Positions 50,534 through 60,035 are shown, numbered from the stretch's first letter. The stretch is DNA of 64,000 nt from Belliella pelovolcani (GCF_900156785.1 NZ_FTOP01000003.1:124001-188000); one strand, 5' to 3'. Notes: generated by a model not told the origin, from the sequence alone. Program-made: numbers and translations.

Positions 50534-50559
50534 CGAGCTAAGATTGGTAAGGCTGAAAT

Positions 50560-51876
50560 TTAGTAGTTGTTTCGTATAAAGACCAGAACTTTCTCCATTT
50601 CCCTTCTGATTTCAGAAGCGGAATTCAAGTAATTATTGTTCATAAATGCAAAGGCATAATGTCTATTGCTATTGGTACGGATGATGCCTACAAGTGCGTG
50701 ATTATTGCTGATGGTGCCTGTTTTAGCAAATATATATGGTCTTGGAGCTCTGTAGTTATTTTTAAGTGTACCGTTGATACCGCCTTGAGGCAAAAGACGC
50801 ATGAGTTGCTGTCTTGGCATGATGTTGTCAAGTTTTTCAATGAGCTGAACCATACTTCTTGGAGTGACCAAGTTGTGGCGAGATAGTCCCGATCCATCTA
50901 CCCATTTAGGAGTGTCGGGTAGATCACTGAGGTGTTTTTTGAGGATATGATCTATGGCTTTTTCTGTATTGAGTTCACCAAACAGCTCATCACTTACCAT
51001 TAGCATGATCTGTTCTGCGATGAAGTTATCGCTCTCCTGTAGCATCTCTTTCCATAGTGGCTGCATGGTACCTCCTTGATATTTCTGAGCATTGCTTGGA
51101 AGTGGTGTATCCACCAACTCCACTGGCTTCTGAAGGATATTGCGCATCAAGTCAACTGTCAGCTCTGGGGAGGTCACGAAGGGTAGGATAGGGCCTGGGT
51201 TGGTATATGTCCTAGGATTGTAAAAGAAAGTATTGCTATGAAAATCTCTTCTTACAGTGGTAAGGTTGCCATTGACATTTCTAGAAAGAACTTCAAATCC
51301 AGGAATCATCGATTGAGGTCGGCCATTCACATTTCTAAATGTCACAATATTCCCATAGATAGGTAGAGGTGATTTTTCTGCTGAATAGGCAAAGTAATAA
51401 TCATCCCATTGCCAACCATAGCCAAAGGAGGTATCATTCCAGTTGGCAGCTGAGAATTTCACTTTTTTATATGTTCTAAGAAAATCCTCTATCTTAGGTT
51501 GAGGTAGTAGGTTATATTTCCAAGAAGGGTCACCAGATCCCCAGATGGTGATTTCATCTCCTTGGACAGTGTACCTGAAAGTGTTCGTTTTTTCATTGAG
51601 AACTACCAGAGAAGCATAAAACGTCAATAGCTTGGTGGTAGAAGCTGGAATGAAATTCATATGGCTGTTTTTTTCGTAATGCACCCATTGACTATCTAAG
51701 TCATAAAGCATAAATCCAGTCAAATGATTGTCAAAAAAAGTGTTTGGGCCAAGTAATGCATGTAGTTGAAAATACCGATTGCGTATACTATCCTCAAGTG
51801 CATCCTGTTGCTGAGCACTGGCGAAAGAAATAAATGAAAATAGAAATATGAATGTAAAAAGCTTTTTCAACTTCAT
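50560..51876 (-). CDS. dacB: D-alanyl-D-alanine carboxypeptidase/endopeptidase (PBP4-type, S13)
   Basis: The 438-residue protein has a signal peptide (LFTFIFLFSFISFASAQQQ) and the S13 catalytic triad motifs: SxxK at FIPASTTKLLTF (Ser79/Lys82), SxN near WVDGSGLSRHNLVTPRSM, and KTG in PYIFAKTGTISNNH. It trims peptidoglycan stem peptides or cross-links. It is followed by the LD-carboxypeptidase gene, so the pair could act in sequence on the same peptide. Its start overlaps the DUF423 gene stop by 4 bp. Confidence 0.92.
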   Translation of the reverse strand: MKLKKLFTFIFLFSFISFASAQQQDALEDSIRNRYFQLHALLGPNTFFDNHLTGFMLYDLDSQWVHYEKNSHMNFIPASTTKLLTFYASLVVLNEKTNTFRYTVQGDEITIWGSGDPSWKYNLLPQPKIEDFLRTYKKVKFSAANWNDTSFGYGWQWDDYYFAYSAEKSPLPIYGNIVTFRNVNGRPQSMIPGFEVLSRNVNGNLTTVRRDFHSNTFFYNPRTYTNPGPILPFVTSPELTVDLMRNILQKPVELVDTPLPSNAQKYQGGTMQPLWKEMLQESDNFIAEQIMLMVSDELFGELNTEKAIDHILKKHLSDLPDTPKWVDGSGLSRHNLVTPRSMVQLIEKLDNIMPRQQLMRLLPQGGINGTLKNNYRAPRPYIFAKTGTISNNHALVGIIRTNSNRHYAFAFMNNNYLNSASEIRREMEKVLVFIRNNY

Positions 51877-52268
51877 AGATTCTCAAATTTTGATGGTTTT
51901 CCAGCAAGAAATAGAAATATCCACCCCAGAATGAAGGCTACTCCACCCAAAGGCGTGATGGCGCCAAGCCAAGTGATACCAGTCAGTGAAAGGACGTAAA
52001 GTGATCCAGAGAAAATCAAAATTCCAACTAGAAAAAGAAAGCCAGCGCTATCCAGATGTTTTTTATCAGGAAAAATAGCTTGAAGGATTCCGACTGCTAA
52101 GATGGCAAGGGTATGATAGAAGTGGTATTTCACAGCTGTTTCAAAAGTCTCTGTACGCCCATGTCTAGCTATAAGCTCAGCTAAGCCATGTGCCCCAAAA
52201 GCGCCAATCCCCACCGCCAAAGCTCCCAGTATTGCTGCGATTTGAATGTGTTTGTTTTTCATAGACAA
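51873..52268 (-). CDS. DUF423 membrane protein
   Basis: The 131-residue protein has four membrane segments and the DUF423 pattern: AAILGALAVGIGAFGAHGLA, VKYHFYHTLAILAVGILQAI, GSLYVLSLTGITWLGAITPL and GGVAFILGWIFLFLA. Its function is unknown. It overlaps the dacB start by 4 bp and heads a four-gene envelope cluster. Confidence 0.9.
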   Translation of the reverse strand: MSMKNKHIQIAAILGALAVGIGAFGAHGLAELIARHGRTETFETAVKYHFYHTLAILAVGILQAIFPDKKHLDSAGFLFLVGILIFSGSLYVLSLTGITWLGAITPLGGVAFILGWIFLFLAGKPSKFENL

Positions 52269-52365
52269 TTGGAAAATTACAAATTAGAAAATTATAAGAT
52301 TAAAGTACCTGTCCTGTTTATGGATTTGGTTAATTTTTAAATTTTTCAATCTTTCAATTTTAAAA

Positions 52366-53031
52366 TCAGCGAGACCCGAAGATTGCTGAGCCTATTCTGA
52401 CCATGGTACTTCCTTCTTCTTGTGCGATCAAGTAGTCACCAGACATACCCATGGAGATCTCTTTAAGCTCAAAGTTATCAGGAAGTTTTTGACTTTTTAG
52501 TTTGTCAAAAAGATGCTTAAGCCCTCGAAATTCCTTGCGCACCTGTGATTCATCATCAGTAAAAGTCGCCATACCCATCAAACCAATGATTTTCACATTT
52601 GACAATTCTTGGATTTCTATGCTTTGTAGCATTTCATCAAGCTCCTGCTGATCAAAACCAAACTTACTATCTTCCTCAGCAATATGCATTTGAATCAGGC
52701 AAGAGATGGTTCTATCTACTTTTTTAGCCTGTTTATTTATTTCTTTGAGGAGTTTGAAAGAATCTACTCCATGAATCAAATGAACAAATGAAGCGATGTA
52801 CTTTACTTTATTTCTTTGCAAATGACCAATCATGTGCCAACGAATGTCAGCTGGTAATTGCTCTTGTTTTTCTACTAATTCTTGTACCTTATTTTCCCCA
52901 AAGTCCCTGATGCCAGCATCATACGCTTCTTGAAGCAGGCTGATAGGTTTAGTTTTGCTCACAGCTACCAAGAGACAATCAGAATTCTGGAAGGTGTTTT
53001 TTATCTCGATTAAATTTTCTTTAATATTCAT
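52366..53031 (-). CDS. YggS-family pyridoxal phosphate homeostasis protein
   Basis: The 221-residue protein is a PLP-binding YggS/PLPBP protein. The lysine lies in CLLVAVSKTKPISLLQEAYD; IRDFGENKVQELVEKQ, IRWHMIGHLQRNKVKY and ISMGMSGDYLIAQEEGSTMV are signatures. It helps control cellular PLP and amino-acid metabolism and has no catalytic activity shown in the family. It is transcribed divergently from the GH3-like gene. Confidence 0.94.
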   Translation of the reverse strand: MNIKENLIEIKNTFQNSDCLLVAVSKTKPISLLQEAYDAGIRDFGENKVQELVEKQEQLPADIRWHMIGHLQRNKVKYIASFVHLIHGVDSFKLLKEINKQAKKVDRTISCLIQMHIAEEDSKFGFDQQELDEMLQSIEIQELSNVKIIGLMGMATFTDDESQVRKEFRGLKHLFDKLKSQKLPDNFELKEISMGMSGDYLIAQEEGSTMVRIGSAIFGSR

Positions 53032-53044
53032 TCTTTTAACTTTG
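53016..53044 (+). promoter_or_regulatory. Candidate promoter of the GH3 family gene
   Basis: TAACTTTG (53037-53044) is an exact -7 box, with TTTC at 53016-53019 as a near -33 box 17 nt upstream. It sits in the YggS/GH3 divergent region and would start transcription about 30 nt before the GH3 gene. Confidence 0.45.
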
Positions 53045-53079
53045 ATACTTCTACATAACCAAACTAGGTAAACAAAGAT

Positions 53080-54633
53080 ATGGCTATCTTAGGGACATTG
53101 CTAAAAAATGGCATCAGATTACGTGAATCCTTGGAGCAAGAATATAGTGCGCCAATAGAGCTTCAAAAGAATGTACTCAAAAAGTTACTGATCAAATCTG
53201 TCAAGACAGAGATGGGAATGAAGTATGAGTTCGATTCCATTTTGAAGTCATTCAAAGCGGAGGGCGATGATTTTTATGTTGCTTTTTCTAGCCGTGTGCC
53301 CATTTATAATTATGACAAAATCTATGAAGAATGGTGGCACCGGCTCAAGGATGGAGAGCAAAACATCACTTGGCCTGGTGCCATCAGGTACTTCGCTTTG
53401 AGCTCAGGAACCTCAGGGGCAGCATCCAAATATATTCCCATCTCCAAAGACATGGTCAAAGCGATTAGGAAAACAGGTGTCAGACAAATCCTTACTTTGT
53501 CTAAATATGATTTGCCAAATTCCTTGTTTACCAAAGGGATTTTGATGCTTGGTGGGAGTACGGATTTGGAGTTCAATGGGACCTACTTTTCAGGGGATTT
53601 GAGTGGGATTACCACGGGAAGATTACCGATATGGTTTCAGCGGTTTTATAAGCCAGGCAAGATGATTTCCAAAAACAAAAATTGGGGAGAAAAGCTAGAT
53701 CAAATCGTAGCCAATGCGCCCAAGTGGGATATTGGTATCATCGTGGGCGTTCCTGCTTGGTTACAGATTCTGATGGAGAAAATCATCGAACGCTACCAAT
53801 TGAAGTCTATTCATGATATTTGGCCTAATTTACAGATTTTTGTTCACGGTGGGGTGTCCTTTCAGCCTTACAAGAAAGGTTTTGAAAAGCTACTGGCCAA
53901 ACCACTGATCTATATGGAGACTTATTTGGCTTCAGAAGGGTTCTTGGCTTTTCAAGCTTTCCCTGATAGATCTTCCATGCGTTTGGTGTTGAATAATGGG
54001 ATTTTTCATGAATTTATTCCATTCAACGAGGAGAATTTCGATGAAGATGGTGAATTGAGAGCAGCAGCAAAGGCGCTCTCAATTGATCAAGTAGAGGAGG
54101 GGAAAGATTATGCTTTATTGATCTCAACTTGTGCGGGAGCATGGCGCTATTTGATCGGAGATACGATCAAGTTTGTATCCAAAAAAGAAAATGAAATCAT
54201 CATCACTGGACGAACAAAGCATTTTCTAAGTCTCTGTGGAGAGCATCTCTCTGTGGATAATATGAATCGAGCCATCAATATGGTGGAGGAGTCCATGAAT
54301 ATCAGCATAAGAGAGTTTACCGTTCTAGGCTTGCCGCATGGTAGTTTGTTTATGCATCATTGGTTTGTAGGGACAGAGGATGAAGTGGATCAAGGAGAAA
54401 TTATGCGACAAATAGATGAGAATCTTAAAGTGCTCAATGATGATTATATCGTAGAGCGTAGGCATGCCTTGAAGGAGGTTAAATTGACCAAAGTGCCATC
54501 TGCGCTTTTCTATGCATGGATGAAATCGGAAGGAAAAGAAGGGGGTCAGAATAAATTTCCAAGAGTGCTGAAAGGAGACAAAATGAAGTCTTGGCTCAGT
54601 TTTCTTCAAGCAAACCACATAGAAATCGTATGA
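53080..54633 (+). CDS. GH3 family acyl-adenylate-forming protein
   Basis: The 517-residue protein matches the GH3 auxin-responsive promoter family, a branch of the ANL adenylating enzymes. The ATP-binding P-loop is YFALSSGTSGAASKYIPISK. Later motifs are LPIWFQRFYKPGKM, MLGGSTDL, and IITGRTKHFLSLCGEHLSVD. In plants GH3 enzymes conjugate amino acids to acids; in bacteria the substrate is unknown. The LysE-type transporter gene overlaps its stop (ATGA), so export of a product amino acid conjugate is conceivable. Confidence 0.9.
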   Translation: MAILGTLLKNGIRLRESLEQEYSAPIELQKNVLKKLLIKSVKTEMGMKYEFDSILKSFKAEGDDFYVAFSSRVPIYNYDKIYEEWWHRLKDGEQNITWPGAIRYFALSSGTSGAASKYIPISKDMVKAIRKTGVRQILTLSKYDLPNSLFTKGILMLGGSTDLEFNGTYFSGDLSGITTGRLPIWFQRFYKPGKMISKNKNWGEKLDQIVANAPKWDIGIIVGVPAWLQILMEKIIERYQLKSIHDIWPNLQIFVHGGVSFQPYKKGFEKLLAKPLIYMETYLASEGFLAFQAFPDRSSMRLVLNNGIFHEFIPFNEENFDEDGELRAAAKALSIDQVEEGKDYALLISTCAGAWRYLIGDTIKFVSKKENEIIITGRTKHFLSLCGEHLSVDNMNRAINMVEESMNISIREFTVLGLPHGSLFMHHWFVGTEDEVDQGEIMRQIDENLKVLNDDYIVERRHALKEVKLTKVPSALFYAWMKSEGKEGGQNKFPRVLKGDKMKSWLSFLQANHIEIV

Positions 54634-55301
54634 TTCAGGCCTTATTGGAAGGAGTGAGTATGGGACTTATTCTCTCAGCGATGATTGGACCTGTATTCTT
54701 TACCCTAGTCCAAAATTCAATTGCTGCGGGGTTTAGAAATACGGCTGTTTTGGCAACGGGTATTTTTCTCAGTGATTTGATATATGTGGTCATTACCTAT
54801 TTCAGTGTGAGTGCTTTTGCTCAGAATCCATACTTTGAAGTTTTCCTCGGCTATGGAGGGGCTTTGGTTCTGATAGGTTTTGGTGTGAGTACTTTTTTCA
54901 AAAAGACAGTACAAAGACCTAATTCAGCTGGTATTGACATGATCAAGCCAAAGAAAATGTCCGCTTTTTTCAAAGGATTCAGCATCAATGGGGTCAATCC
55001 TTTCGTTTTGTTATTTTGGATTTCGATCGCAGGACTGGTAAGTCTCAAAGATGAATTTACTTCGGTAGATGTATTTTTGTACTATGTGGGCATCTTGCTG
55101 ACAGTATTTTTGATTGATCTTCTCAAAGCTTTTGTAGCCAAGCAACTCAAGCCTTTCGTTACACCAAAGTTTATGGTAAACATGAATAGGGTAGTTGCTG
55201 TTGTATTGATATTCTTTGGTGTCAGGTTGATCTTGTTTGCTTACGAAAAGCATCAAGCATTGAAAGAAGTGACTATGGCATTGGATGGATTAAAATTCTA
55301 A
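54630..55301 (+). CDS. LysE family amino-acid exporter
   Basis: From ATG 54630 the protein has about 223 residues and six membrane segments. The family signature is MGLILSAMIGPVFFTLVQNS near the start, and NGVNPFVLLFWISIAGLV in the centre. It probably exports amino acids or derivatives. The upstream ATG at 54591 would place 13 hydrophilic residues from within the GH3 gene in front of the first helix, so it is rejected. It overlaps the GH3 stop by 4 bp. Confidence 0.9.
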   Translation: MIQALLEGVSMGLILSAMIGPVFFTLVQNSIAAGFRNTAVLATGIFLSDLIYVVITYFSVSAFAQNPYFEVFLGYGGALVLIGFGVSTFFKKTVQRPNSAGIDMIKPKKMSAFFKGFSINGVNPFVLLFWISIAGLVSLKDEFTSVDVFLYYVGILLTVFLIDLLKAFVAKQLKPFVTPKFMVNMNRVVAVVLIFFGVRLILFAYEKHQALKEVTMALDGLKF

Positions 55302-55302
55302 A

Positions 55303-55935
55303 TTGATGATGAAAGCAAGTTTGACATTTTCTAAAAACCAGGAGCGTCTGTTGATACTCTTTATCCTATTGACAGCTTTATATATTTCTAATCCTGTATC
55401 TGCTCAGACAGAGCCTCGAGGATTGGTTGAGTTCAATCAAAAAAGGATTGATTACAATCGATCAGGCATGTTAATCTTGGGTTCTTGGGCTGTTGGGAAT
55501 ATGGTGCTAGGTGGAGTGATGGCGGGCAGAACATCGGGAGAAACACGTGCTTTTCATCAAATGAACATGTATTGGAATACAGTCAACCTTGCCATTGCTG
55601 GATTTGGGTATTACTCCGCGACTCGGGAAGTTCCGAGTGGTGAATTTTGGGAGTCCATGCGGGCGCAACAAAGCATAGAAAAGATTTTACTTGTCAATGC
55701 AGCTTTGGATGTGGCCTATATGGCTGGAGGCTTGTATTTGCTAGAGCGTGGTAGGAGATTAGAAAATGATCAATTCAAAGGTTTTGGGAAATCCGTCATC
55801 CTACAAGGTGTCTTTTTGATGAGTTTTGATGCAATCAAATTTGCCTTTCACAACTTTCATGGTAAAGAACTTCCTGATATCATGAATCATGTAGGAGTGA
55901 CCACGAATTGTATCGGGCTATTGATTACTTTTTAA
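55303..55935 (+). CDS. Membrane protein, DUF6992-like, unknown function
   Basis: The 210-residue protein has a signal or membrane segment (LLILFILLTALYISNPVSA) followed by four hydrophobic stretches: GMLILGSWAVGNMVLGGVMA, TVNLAIAGFGYYSA, ILLVNAALDVAYMAGGLYLL and SVILQGVFLMSFDAIKFAF. The pattern is like the DUF6992 family as I recall it; I am not certain. The start lies 1 bp after the LysE gene stop, so it is the third gene of this unit. Confidence 0.75.
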   Translation: MMMKASLTFSKNQERLLILFILLTALYISNPVSAQTEPRGLVEFNQKRIDYNRSGMLILGSWAVGNMVLGGVMAGRTSGETRAFHQMNMYWNTVNLAIAGFGYYSATREVPSGEFWESMRAQQSIEKILLVNAALDVAYMAGGLYLLERGRRLENDQFKGFGKSVILQGVFLMSFDAIKFAFHNFHGKELPDIMNHVGVTTNCIGLLITF

Positions 55936-55942
55936 AAAAAAT

Positions 55943-55975
55943 AAAAGCCCCTCGTAAGTGAGTCGAGAGGCTTTT
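55943..55975 (+). terminator. Terminator after the GH3-LysE unit
   Basis: AAAAGCCCCTCG (55943-55954) pairs with CGAGAGGCTTTT (55964-55975) with one mismatch and a nine-nt loop. It lies just past the stop and also faces the alanine dehydrogenase gene. Confidence 0.8.
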
Positions 55976-56000
55976 GTGTTGGTTTTGTATGAATTAGATC

Positions 56001-57119
56001 TTAGTCAGCTAAGTATTTTTCTACTGGCACATAATCTAAGTTGAATGCTTCTGCTACTGCTTTGTAGACGATATCACCATGGATGACATTAAGACCTGGT
56101 ACCAACTCAGGGTTTTCTTGGGCAGCTTTTTTCCAACCTTTGTCAGCCAATTGAATAGCATAAGGAAGGGTTGCATTAGTCAATGCTAGCGTAGAAGTAT
56201 AAGGTACAGCTCCTGGCATATTTGCCACACAGTAGTGAACAACGTCATCGATGACGTACGTTGGGTTTTCGTGTGTAGTTGGTTGGCATGTTTCGATACA
56301 TCCACCTTGGTCCACAGCAACGTCCACCAATACAGCACCTTTTTTCATATCGGTCAACATGTCTCTAGTGATCAAGTGCGGTGCTTTTGCACCAGGGATC
56401 AAAACAGCCCCTATGATCAAATCAGCATCCTTAATCATTTCTCTGATGTTGTATTCGTTAGACATCATTGTTTTGACATTGGCAGGCATGACATCAGAAA
56501 GGTATCTCATTCTTTGTAGAGAGACATCCATGATTGTAACATCAGCACCCAAACCTGCAGCCATCCAAGCTGCCTGAGTACCAACTACTCCACCTCCAAG
56601 GATGATGACTTTGGCAGGAAGCGTTCCTGGCACTCCACCAAGAAGAATTCCTCTTCCACCAAGTGGCTTTTCAAGGTAATTAGCTCCTTTTTGAACAGCC
56701 ATTCTACCAGCCACTTCAGACATAGGCACCAGTAGAGGTAAGCTTCTATCAGCTCTCTCAACTGTTTCGTAAGCAAGACAGACTGATTTGTTTTCAATCA
56801 TCGCTTTGGTCAAAGGCTCGTACGAAGCAAAATGGAAATAAGTAAATAACAATTGATCTTCTTTGATCAATTTATACTCAGGCTCGATAGGTTCTTTGAC
56901 CTTCATGATCATCTCTGCGATGGCATATACATCTTCAATAGTAGGAAGAATTGCAGCACCAGCTTCTGTATACTGATCATCAGTGAAACCACTACCTTCT
57001 CCCGCAGTATGTTGAACAAATACAGAATGACCTCTCTTAACAAGCTCTTGAGCTCCCGCAGGGGTTAATGCTACCCTGTTCTCGTTATTTTTAATCTCCT
57101 TTGGAACACCTATTATCAT
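56001..57119 (-). CDS. ald: Alanine dehydrogenase
   Basis: The enzyme of about 372 residues interconverts alanine and pyruvate with NAD. The start MIIGVPKEIKNNENRVALTP is the family signature; the upstream ATG at 57173 would add 18 unrelated residues. Other motifs are YFHFASYEPLTKAM (a basic substrate site), KVIILGGGVVGTQAAWMAAG for NAD binding and GAVLVDVAVDQGGCIETC. An exact -7 box lies upstream on the minus strand (57151-57158), about 30 nt before the start. It is monocistronic. Confidence 0.95.
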   Translation of the reverse strand: MIIGVPKEIKNNENRVALTPAGAQELVKRGHSVFVQHTAGEGSGFTDDQYTEAGAAILPTIEDVYAIAEMIMKVKEPIEPEYKLIKEDQLLFTYFHFASYEPLTKAMIENKSVCLAYETVERADRSLPLLVPMSEVAGRMAVQKGANYLEKPLGGRGILLGGVPGTLPAKVIILGGGVVGTQAAWMAAGLGADVTIMDVSLQRMRYLSDVMPANVKTMMSNEYNIREMIKDADLIIGAVLIPGAKAPHLITRDMLTDMKKGAVLVDVAVDQGGCIETCQPTTHENPTYVIDDVVHYCVANMPGAVPYTSTLALTNATLPYAIQLADKGWKKAAQENPELVPGLNVIHGDIVYKAVAEAFNLDYVPVEKYLAD

Positions 57120-57150
57120 GTCTCGTAAATTTGGGTTAGAATAATTGCGG

Positions 57151-57158
57151 CAAATATA
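57151..57158 (-). promoter_or_regulatory. Candidate -7 box for ald
   Basis: CAAATATA on the plus strand reads TATATTTG on the minus strand, an exact -7 box. No clear -33 box is present 19 nt upstream. Its position favours the ald start at 57119 over 57173. The rest of the 441-bp gap 57120-57560 is very AT-rich with no gene seen. Confidence 0.4.
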
Positions 57159-57475
57159 AGAACTGCATAGCATTCCATTTTGAAATTCAATATACTTTTT
57201 TGATTCAAGTATGAAATCCTTTTCTAAATGAAATTTAATTTTATTATTAAAGCTTATTCTTAATATAATTTCAAAAAAGAGGTTTTAAACATTGAAAATT
57301 TTGAAGATTTTTTTCATGATTACAGCATTGCAATTTCCATTGGTTTTTCAAGACTTTAGTGTTTTATAAATTTAGAAAAAACGAGTTTTTAAGAATAAAA
57401 TTCTTTTAAAATGTGTTTTTATAAATATTTACAAAATAAATTTTCGAAAAATTTAAAAATTATTCTGTTAGACAG

Positions 57476-57506
57476 TTTGTAAAAATAACAAAATTCTTTA
57501 TTTTTG
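57476..57506 (+). promoter_or_regulatory. Promoter of the E1 oxo-acid dehydrogenase gene
   Basis: TTTG (57476-57479), 19 nt, then TATTTTTG (57499-57506) match the Bacteroidota consensus exactly. Transcription would begin near 57511, leaving about 50 nt of leader before ATG 57561. Confidence 0.75.
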
Positions 57507-57560
57507 AAATACTTGGAAAAGAAGTACAATAACCCAAATATAGCGTAAAGATTATAAATT

Positions 57561-59975
57561 ATGACAGAGGTGGCATCAGCAGCAAAAAACAAAAAGCAAA
57601 AAGCTCTGAAAAAGGAGCAACTTTTGAAAGATTACCGCATTGCTCAAGAAAGTCGACAAGCTTCCTTGATGGGAAGAAAGGAAGTTTTCATGGGTAAGGC
57701 CAAATTTGGCATCTTTGGTGATGGAAAGGAATTGGCGCAGCTAGCCATGGCAAGATATTTCCAGAATGGTGATTTCAGAGCTGGATACTACCGTGATCAG
57801 ACTTTTATGTTTGCCATCAACCAACTGACCGTTCAGGAGTATTTTGCGCAGCTTTATGCACATACGGATGTAGAGGCTGATCCTGCATCCGCTGGTCGAT
57901 TGATGAATGGGCACTTTGCCACCCGTTCATTGAATGACGATGGTACTTGGAAGAACTTGGCGGAGATGAAAAATTCCTCTGCGGACATTTCTCCTACGGC
58001 TGCTCAAATGCCTAAATTGCTCGGACTGGCTTATGCTTCTAAACTTTTTAGGGAAAATGAAGGACTACATGGTCTAACTCAATTTACAAACAAGGGAAAT
58101 GAAGTAGCTTGGGGTACAATCGGAAATGCATCTACATCTGAAGGGATGTTTTTCGAATCCATCAATGCTGCTGGAGTATTGCAAGTTCCTATGGTAGTAT
58201 CTGTTTGGGATGATGGCTACGGCATTTCGGTTCCTAATGAATACCATACGACCAAAGGAAGTATCTCCGAAATCCTGAAGGGATTACAAAGAAATGATGA
58301 CCAAAAAGGCTACGAAATTTTTGTGGTCAAAGGCTGGGATTACGAGGCTTTGGATAGGGCTTTTGAAAATGCTGCTAGAATTGCGAGGGAAGAGCACGTG
58401 CCAGTTTTGATCCACGTAGTGGAAGTCACACAGCCACAAGGTCACTCCACATCAGGCTCTCACGAAAGGTATAAATCTCCAGAGAGGCTTCAGTGGGAAA
58501 AAGAGCACGATTGTATTCTGAAATTTAGAGAATTTCTACTTGACAGAGGTGTTGCTTCTGAAGAAGAACTTGGTCAAATTGACGCGGAAGCAAAGCAGTA
58601 TGTCAAGGATCAAAAGGAAGCAGCATGGAAGGCATTTGCAGGAACAATCAAGTCTGAACTTGACGAGGCCGTAGCACTTTTAAAAGAAACGGCAACAAAT
58701 TCTTCCAATCCATCAGGTATCAATCAGCTTGCAGAGGAGCTTTCCAAAACACTCAATCCTATCAGAAAAGATGTGATTTCAACTGTAAGGAGAGCACTTT
58801 GGATGCTTAGAACTGATTCAGAGACTGTCAAAGCTAATCTAAGGGATTGGTATACAGCGCAGCAAAAACTTAATGAGGATCGCTACAGTAGCCATCTTTA
58901 CAGTGAATCTGAATTTAAAGTAGAAAATATAGCTTCAGTTCCTGCGATATATGCAGAAGATGCCCCATTGGTAGATGGCAGGGAGATTTTGCAAGCATGT
59001 TTTGATGATTTGCTTACAAGAGACCCTAGATTTTTTGCATTTGGAGAGGATGTGGGTAAAATCGGAGATGTGAATCAAGCATTTGCAGGGCTTCAAGCTA
59101 AGCATGGAGAGCTGAGAGTGACAGACACTTCGATTCGTGAATGTACCATTATCGGTCAGGGATTGGGTGCGGCACTCAGAGGGCTAAGACCAATGGCTGA
59201 GATTCAATACCTAGATTACATCTATTATGCTTTGATGACTTTGGCAGATGATGTTGCTTCCCTTCAGTATAGAACAAAAGGTGGTCAAAAGGCTCCATTG
59301 ATAGTGAGAACACGTGGGCATAGACTTGAAGGAGTATGGCATGCAGGCTCTCCTATTGGCATGTTATTACATTCACTGAGAGGTATGTTGCTATGTGTTC
59401 CGAGAGATATGACTCAGGCCGCAGGAATGTATAATACTTTAATGGAAGCTGATGAGCCCGCTTTAGTAATTGAGTGTCTGAATGGTTACAGATTGAAAGA
59501 GAAGATGCCTTCTAATATTTCGGAAATGAAGGTTCCTTTGGGACTTCCAGAAATATTGAGAGCAGGTACTGATTTGACCATTGTAACCTATGGTTCTATG
59601 TGTAGAATCGTGATGGATGCTGCTGAGGAATTGGCCTTAATGGGAATAGATGTAGAAGTAATTGATGTGCAGACATTGCTGCCGTTTGATACCACAGGAG
59701 TGATTGGAAGATCTATTCAGAAGACAAATAGAGTACTCTTCGCTGATGAGGATGTGCCAGGTGGAGCTTCTGCATATATGATGCAGCAAGTGATTGAAGG
59801 ACAAAATGCCTATTATCACTTAGATTCAGAGCCTGCGACTATTGCAGCCAAAGCACACAGACCAGCTTATTCTTCGGATGGGGATTATTTCTCTAAGCCC
59901 TCTATTGAGGATATAGTTGAGAAAGTCTACGCCATGATGCACGAAGTAAATCCAGCTAAATTCCCTCAGATTTAA
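57561..59975 (+). CDS. Fused 2-oxo-acid dehydrogenase E1 alpha/beta
   Basis: The 804-residue protein joins the E1 alpha (about 1-400) and beta (about 465-804) subunits of a branched-chain-type 2-oxo-acid dehydrogenase. The alpha half has TIGNASTSEGMFFESINAAG and VWDDGYGISVPNEYHTTKGS at the TPP site; the Asn in GNAS replaces the common Asp of GD. The beta half has FGEDVGKIGDVNQAF, RVTDTSIRECTIIGQGLGAA and GGQKAPLIVRTRGHRLEGVW. The likely role is oxidative decarboxylation of branched 2-oxo acids, supplying precursors of branched fatty acids. E2 and E3 genes are not adjacent. A 16-bp terminator follows. Confidence 0.93.
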   Translation: MTEVASAAKNKKQKALKKEQLLKDYRIAQESRQASLMGRKEVFMGKAKFGIFGDGKELAQLAMARYFQNGDFRAGYYRDQTFMFAINQLTVQEYFAQLYAHTDVEADPASAGRLMNGHFATRSLNDDGTWKNLAEMKNSSADISPTAAQMPKLLGLAYASKLFRENEGLHGLTQFTNKGNEVAWGTIGNASTSEGMFFESINAAGVLQVPMVVSVWDDGYGISVPNEYHTTKGSISEILKGLQRNDDQKGYEIFVVKGWDYEALDRAFENAARIAREEHVPVLIHVVEVTQPQGHSTSGSHERYKSPERLQWEKEHDCILKFREFLLDRGVASEEELGQIDAEAKQYVKDQKEAAWKAFAGTIKSELDEAVALLKETATNSSNPSGINQLAEELSKTLNPIRKDVISTVRRALWMLRTDSETVKANLRDWYTAQQKLNEDRYSSHLYSESEFKVENIASVPAIYAEDAPLVDGREILQACFDDLLTRDPRFFAFGEDVGKIGDVNQAFAGLQAKHGELRVTDTSIRECTIIGQGLGAALRGLRPMAEIQYLDYIYYALMTLADDVASLQYRTKGGQKAPLIVRTRGHRLEGVWHAGSPIGMLLHSLRGMLLCVPRDMTQAAGMYNTLMEADEPALVIECLNGYRLKEKMPSNISEMKVPLGLPEILRAGTDLTIVTYGSMCRIVMDAAEELALMGIDVEVIDVQTLLPFDTTGVIGRSIQKTNRVLFADEDVPGGASAYMMQQVIEGQNAYYHLDSEPATIAAKAHRPAYSSDGDYFSKPSIEDIVEKVYAMMHEVNPAKFPQI

Positions 59976-59992
59976 TCTTAATCTTTGGATTT

Positions 59993-60035
59993 AAACAAAA
60001 AACCTGAAGCGCCTCTAGTTTCAGGTTTTTTGTTT
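59993..60035. terminator. Terminator after the E1 gene
   Basis: AAACAAAAAACCTGAA (59993-60008) and TTCAGGTTTTTTGTTT (60020-60035) form a perfect 16-bp stem with an 11-nt loop, ending with a T-run. It lies 18 bp past the E1 stop. Confidence 0.9.

Noticed and set aside
57120-57560. A gene or RNA in the 441-bp gap before the E1 gene
   Set aside because: The sequence is very AT-rich with no open frame of note. Only promoter motifs for ald and the E1 gene were found.
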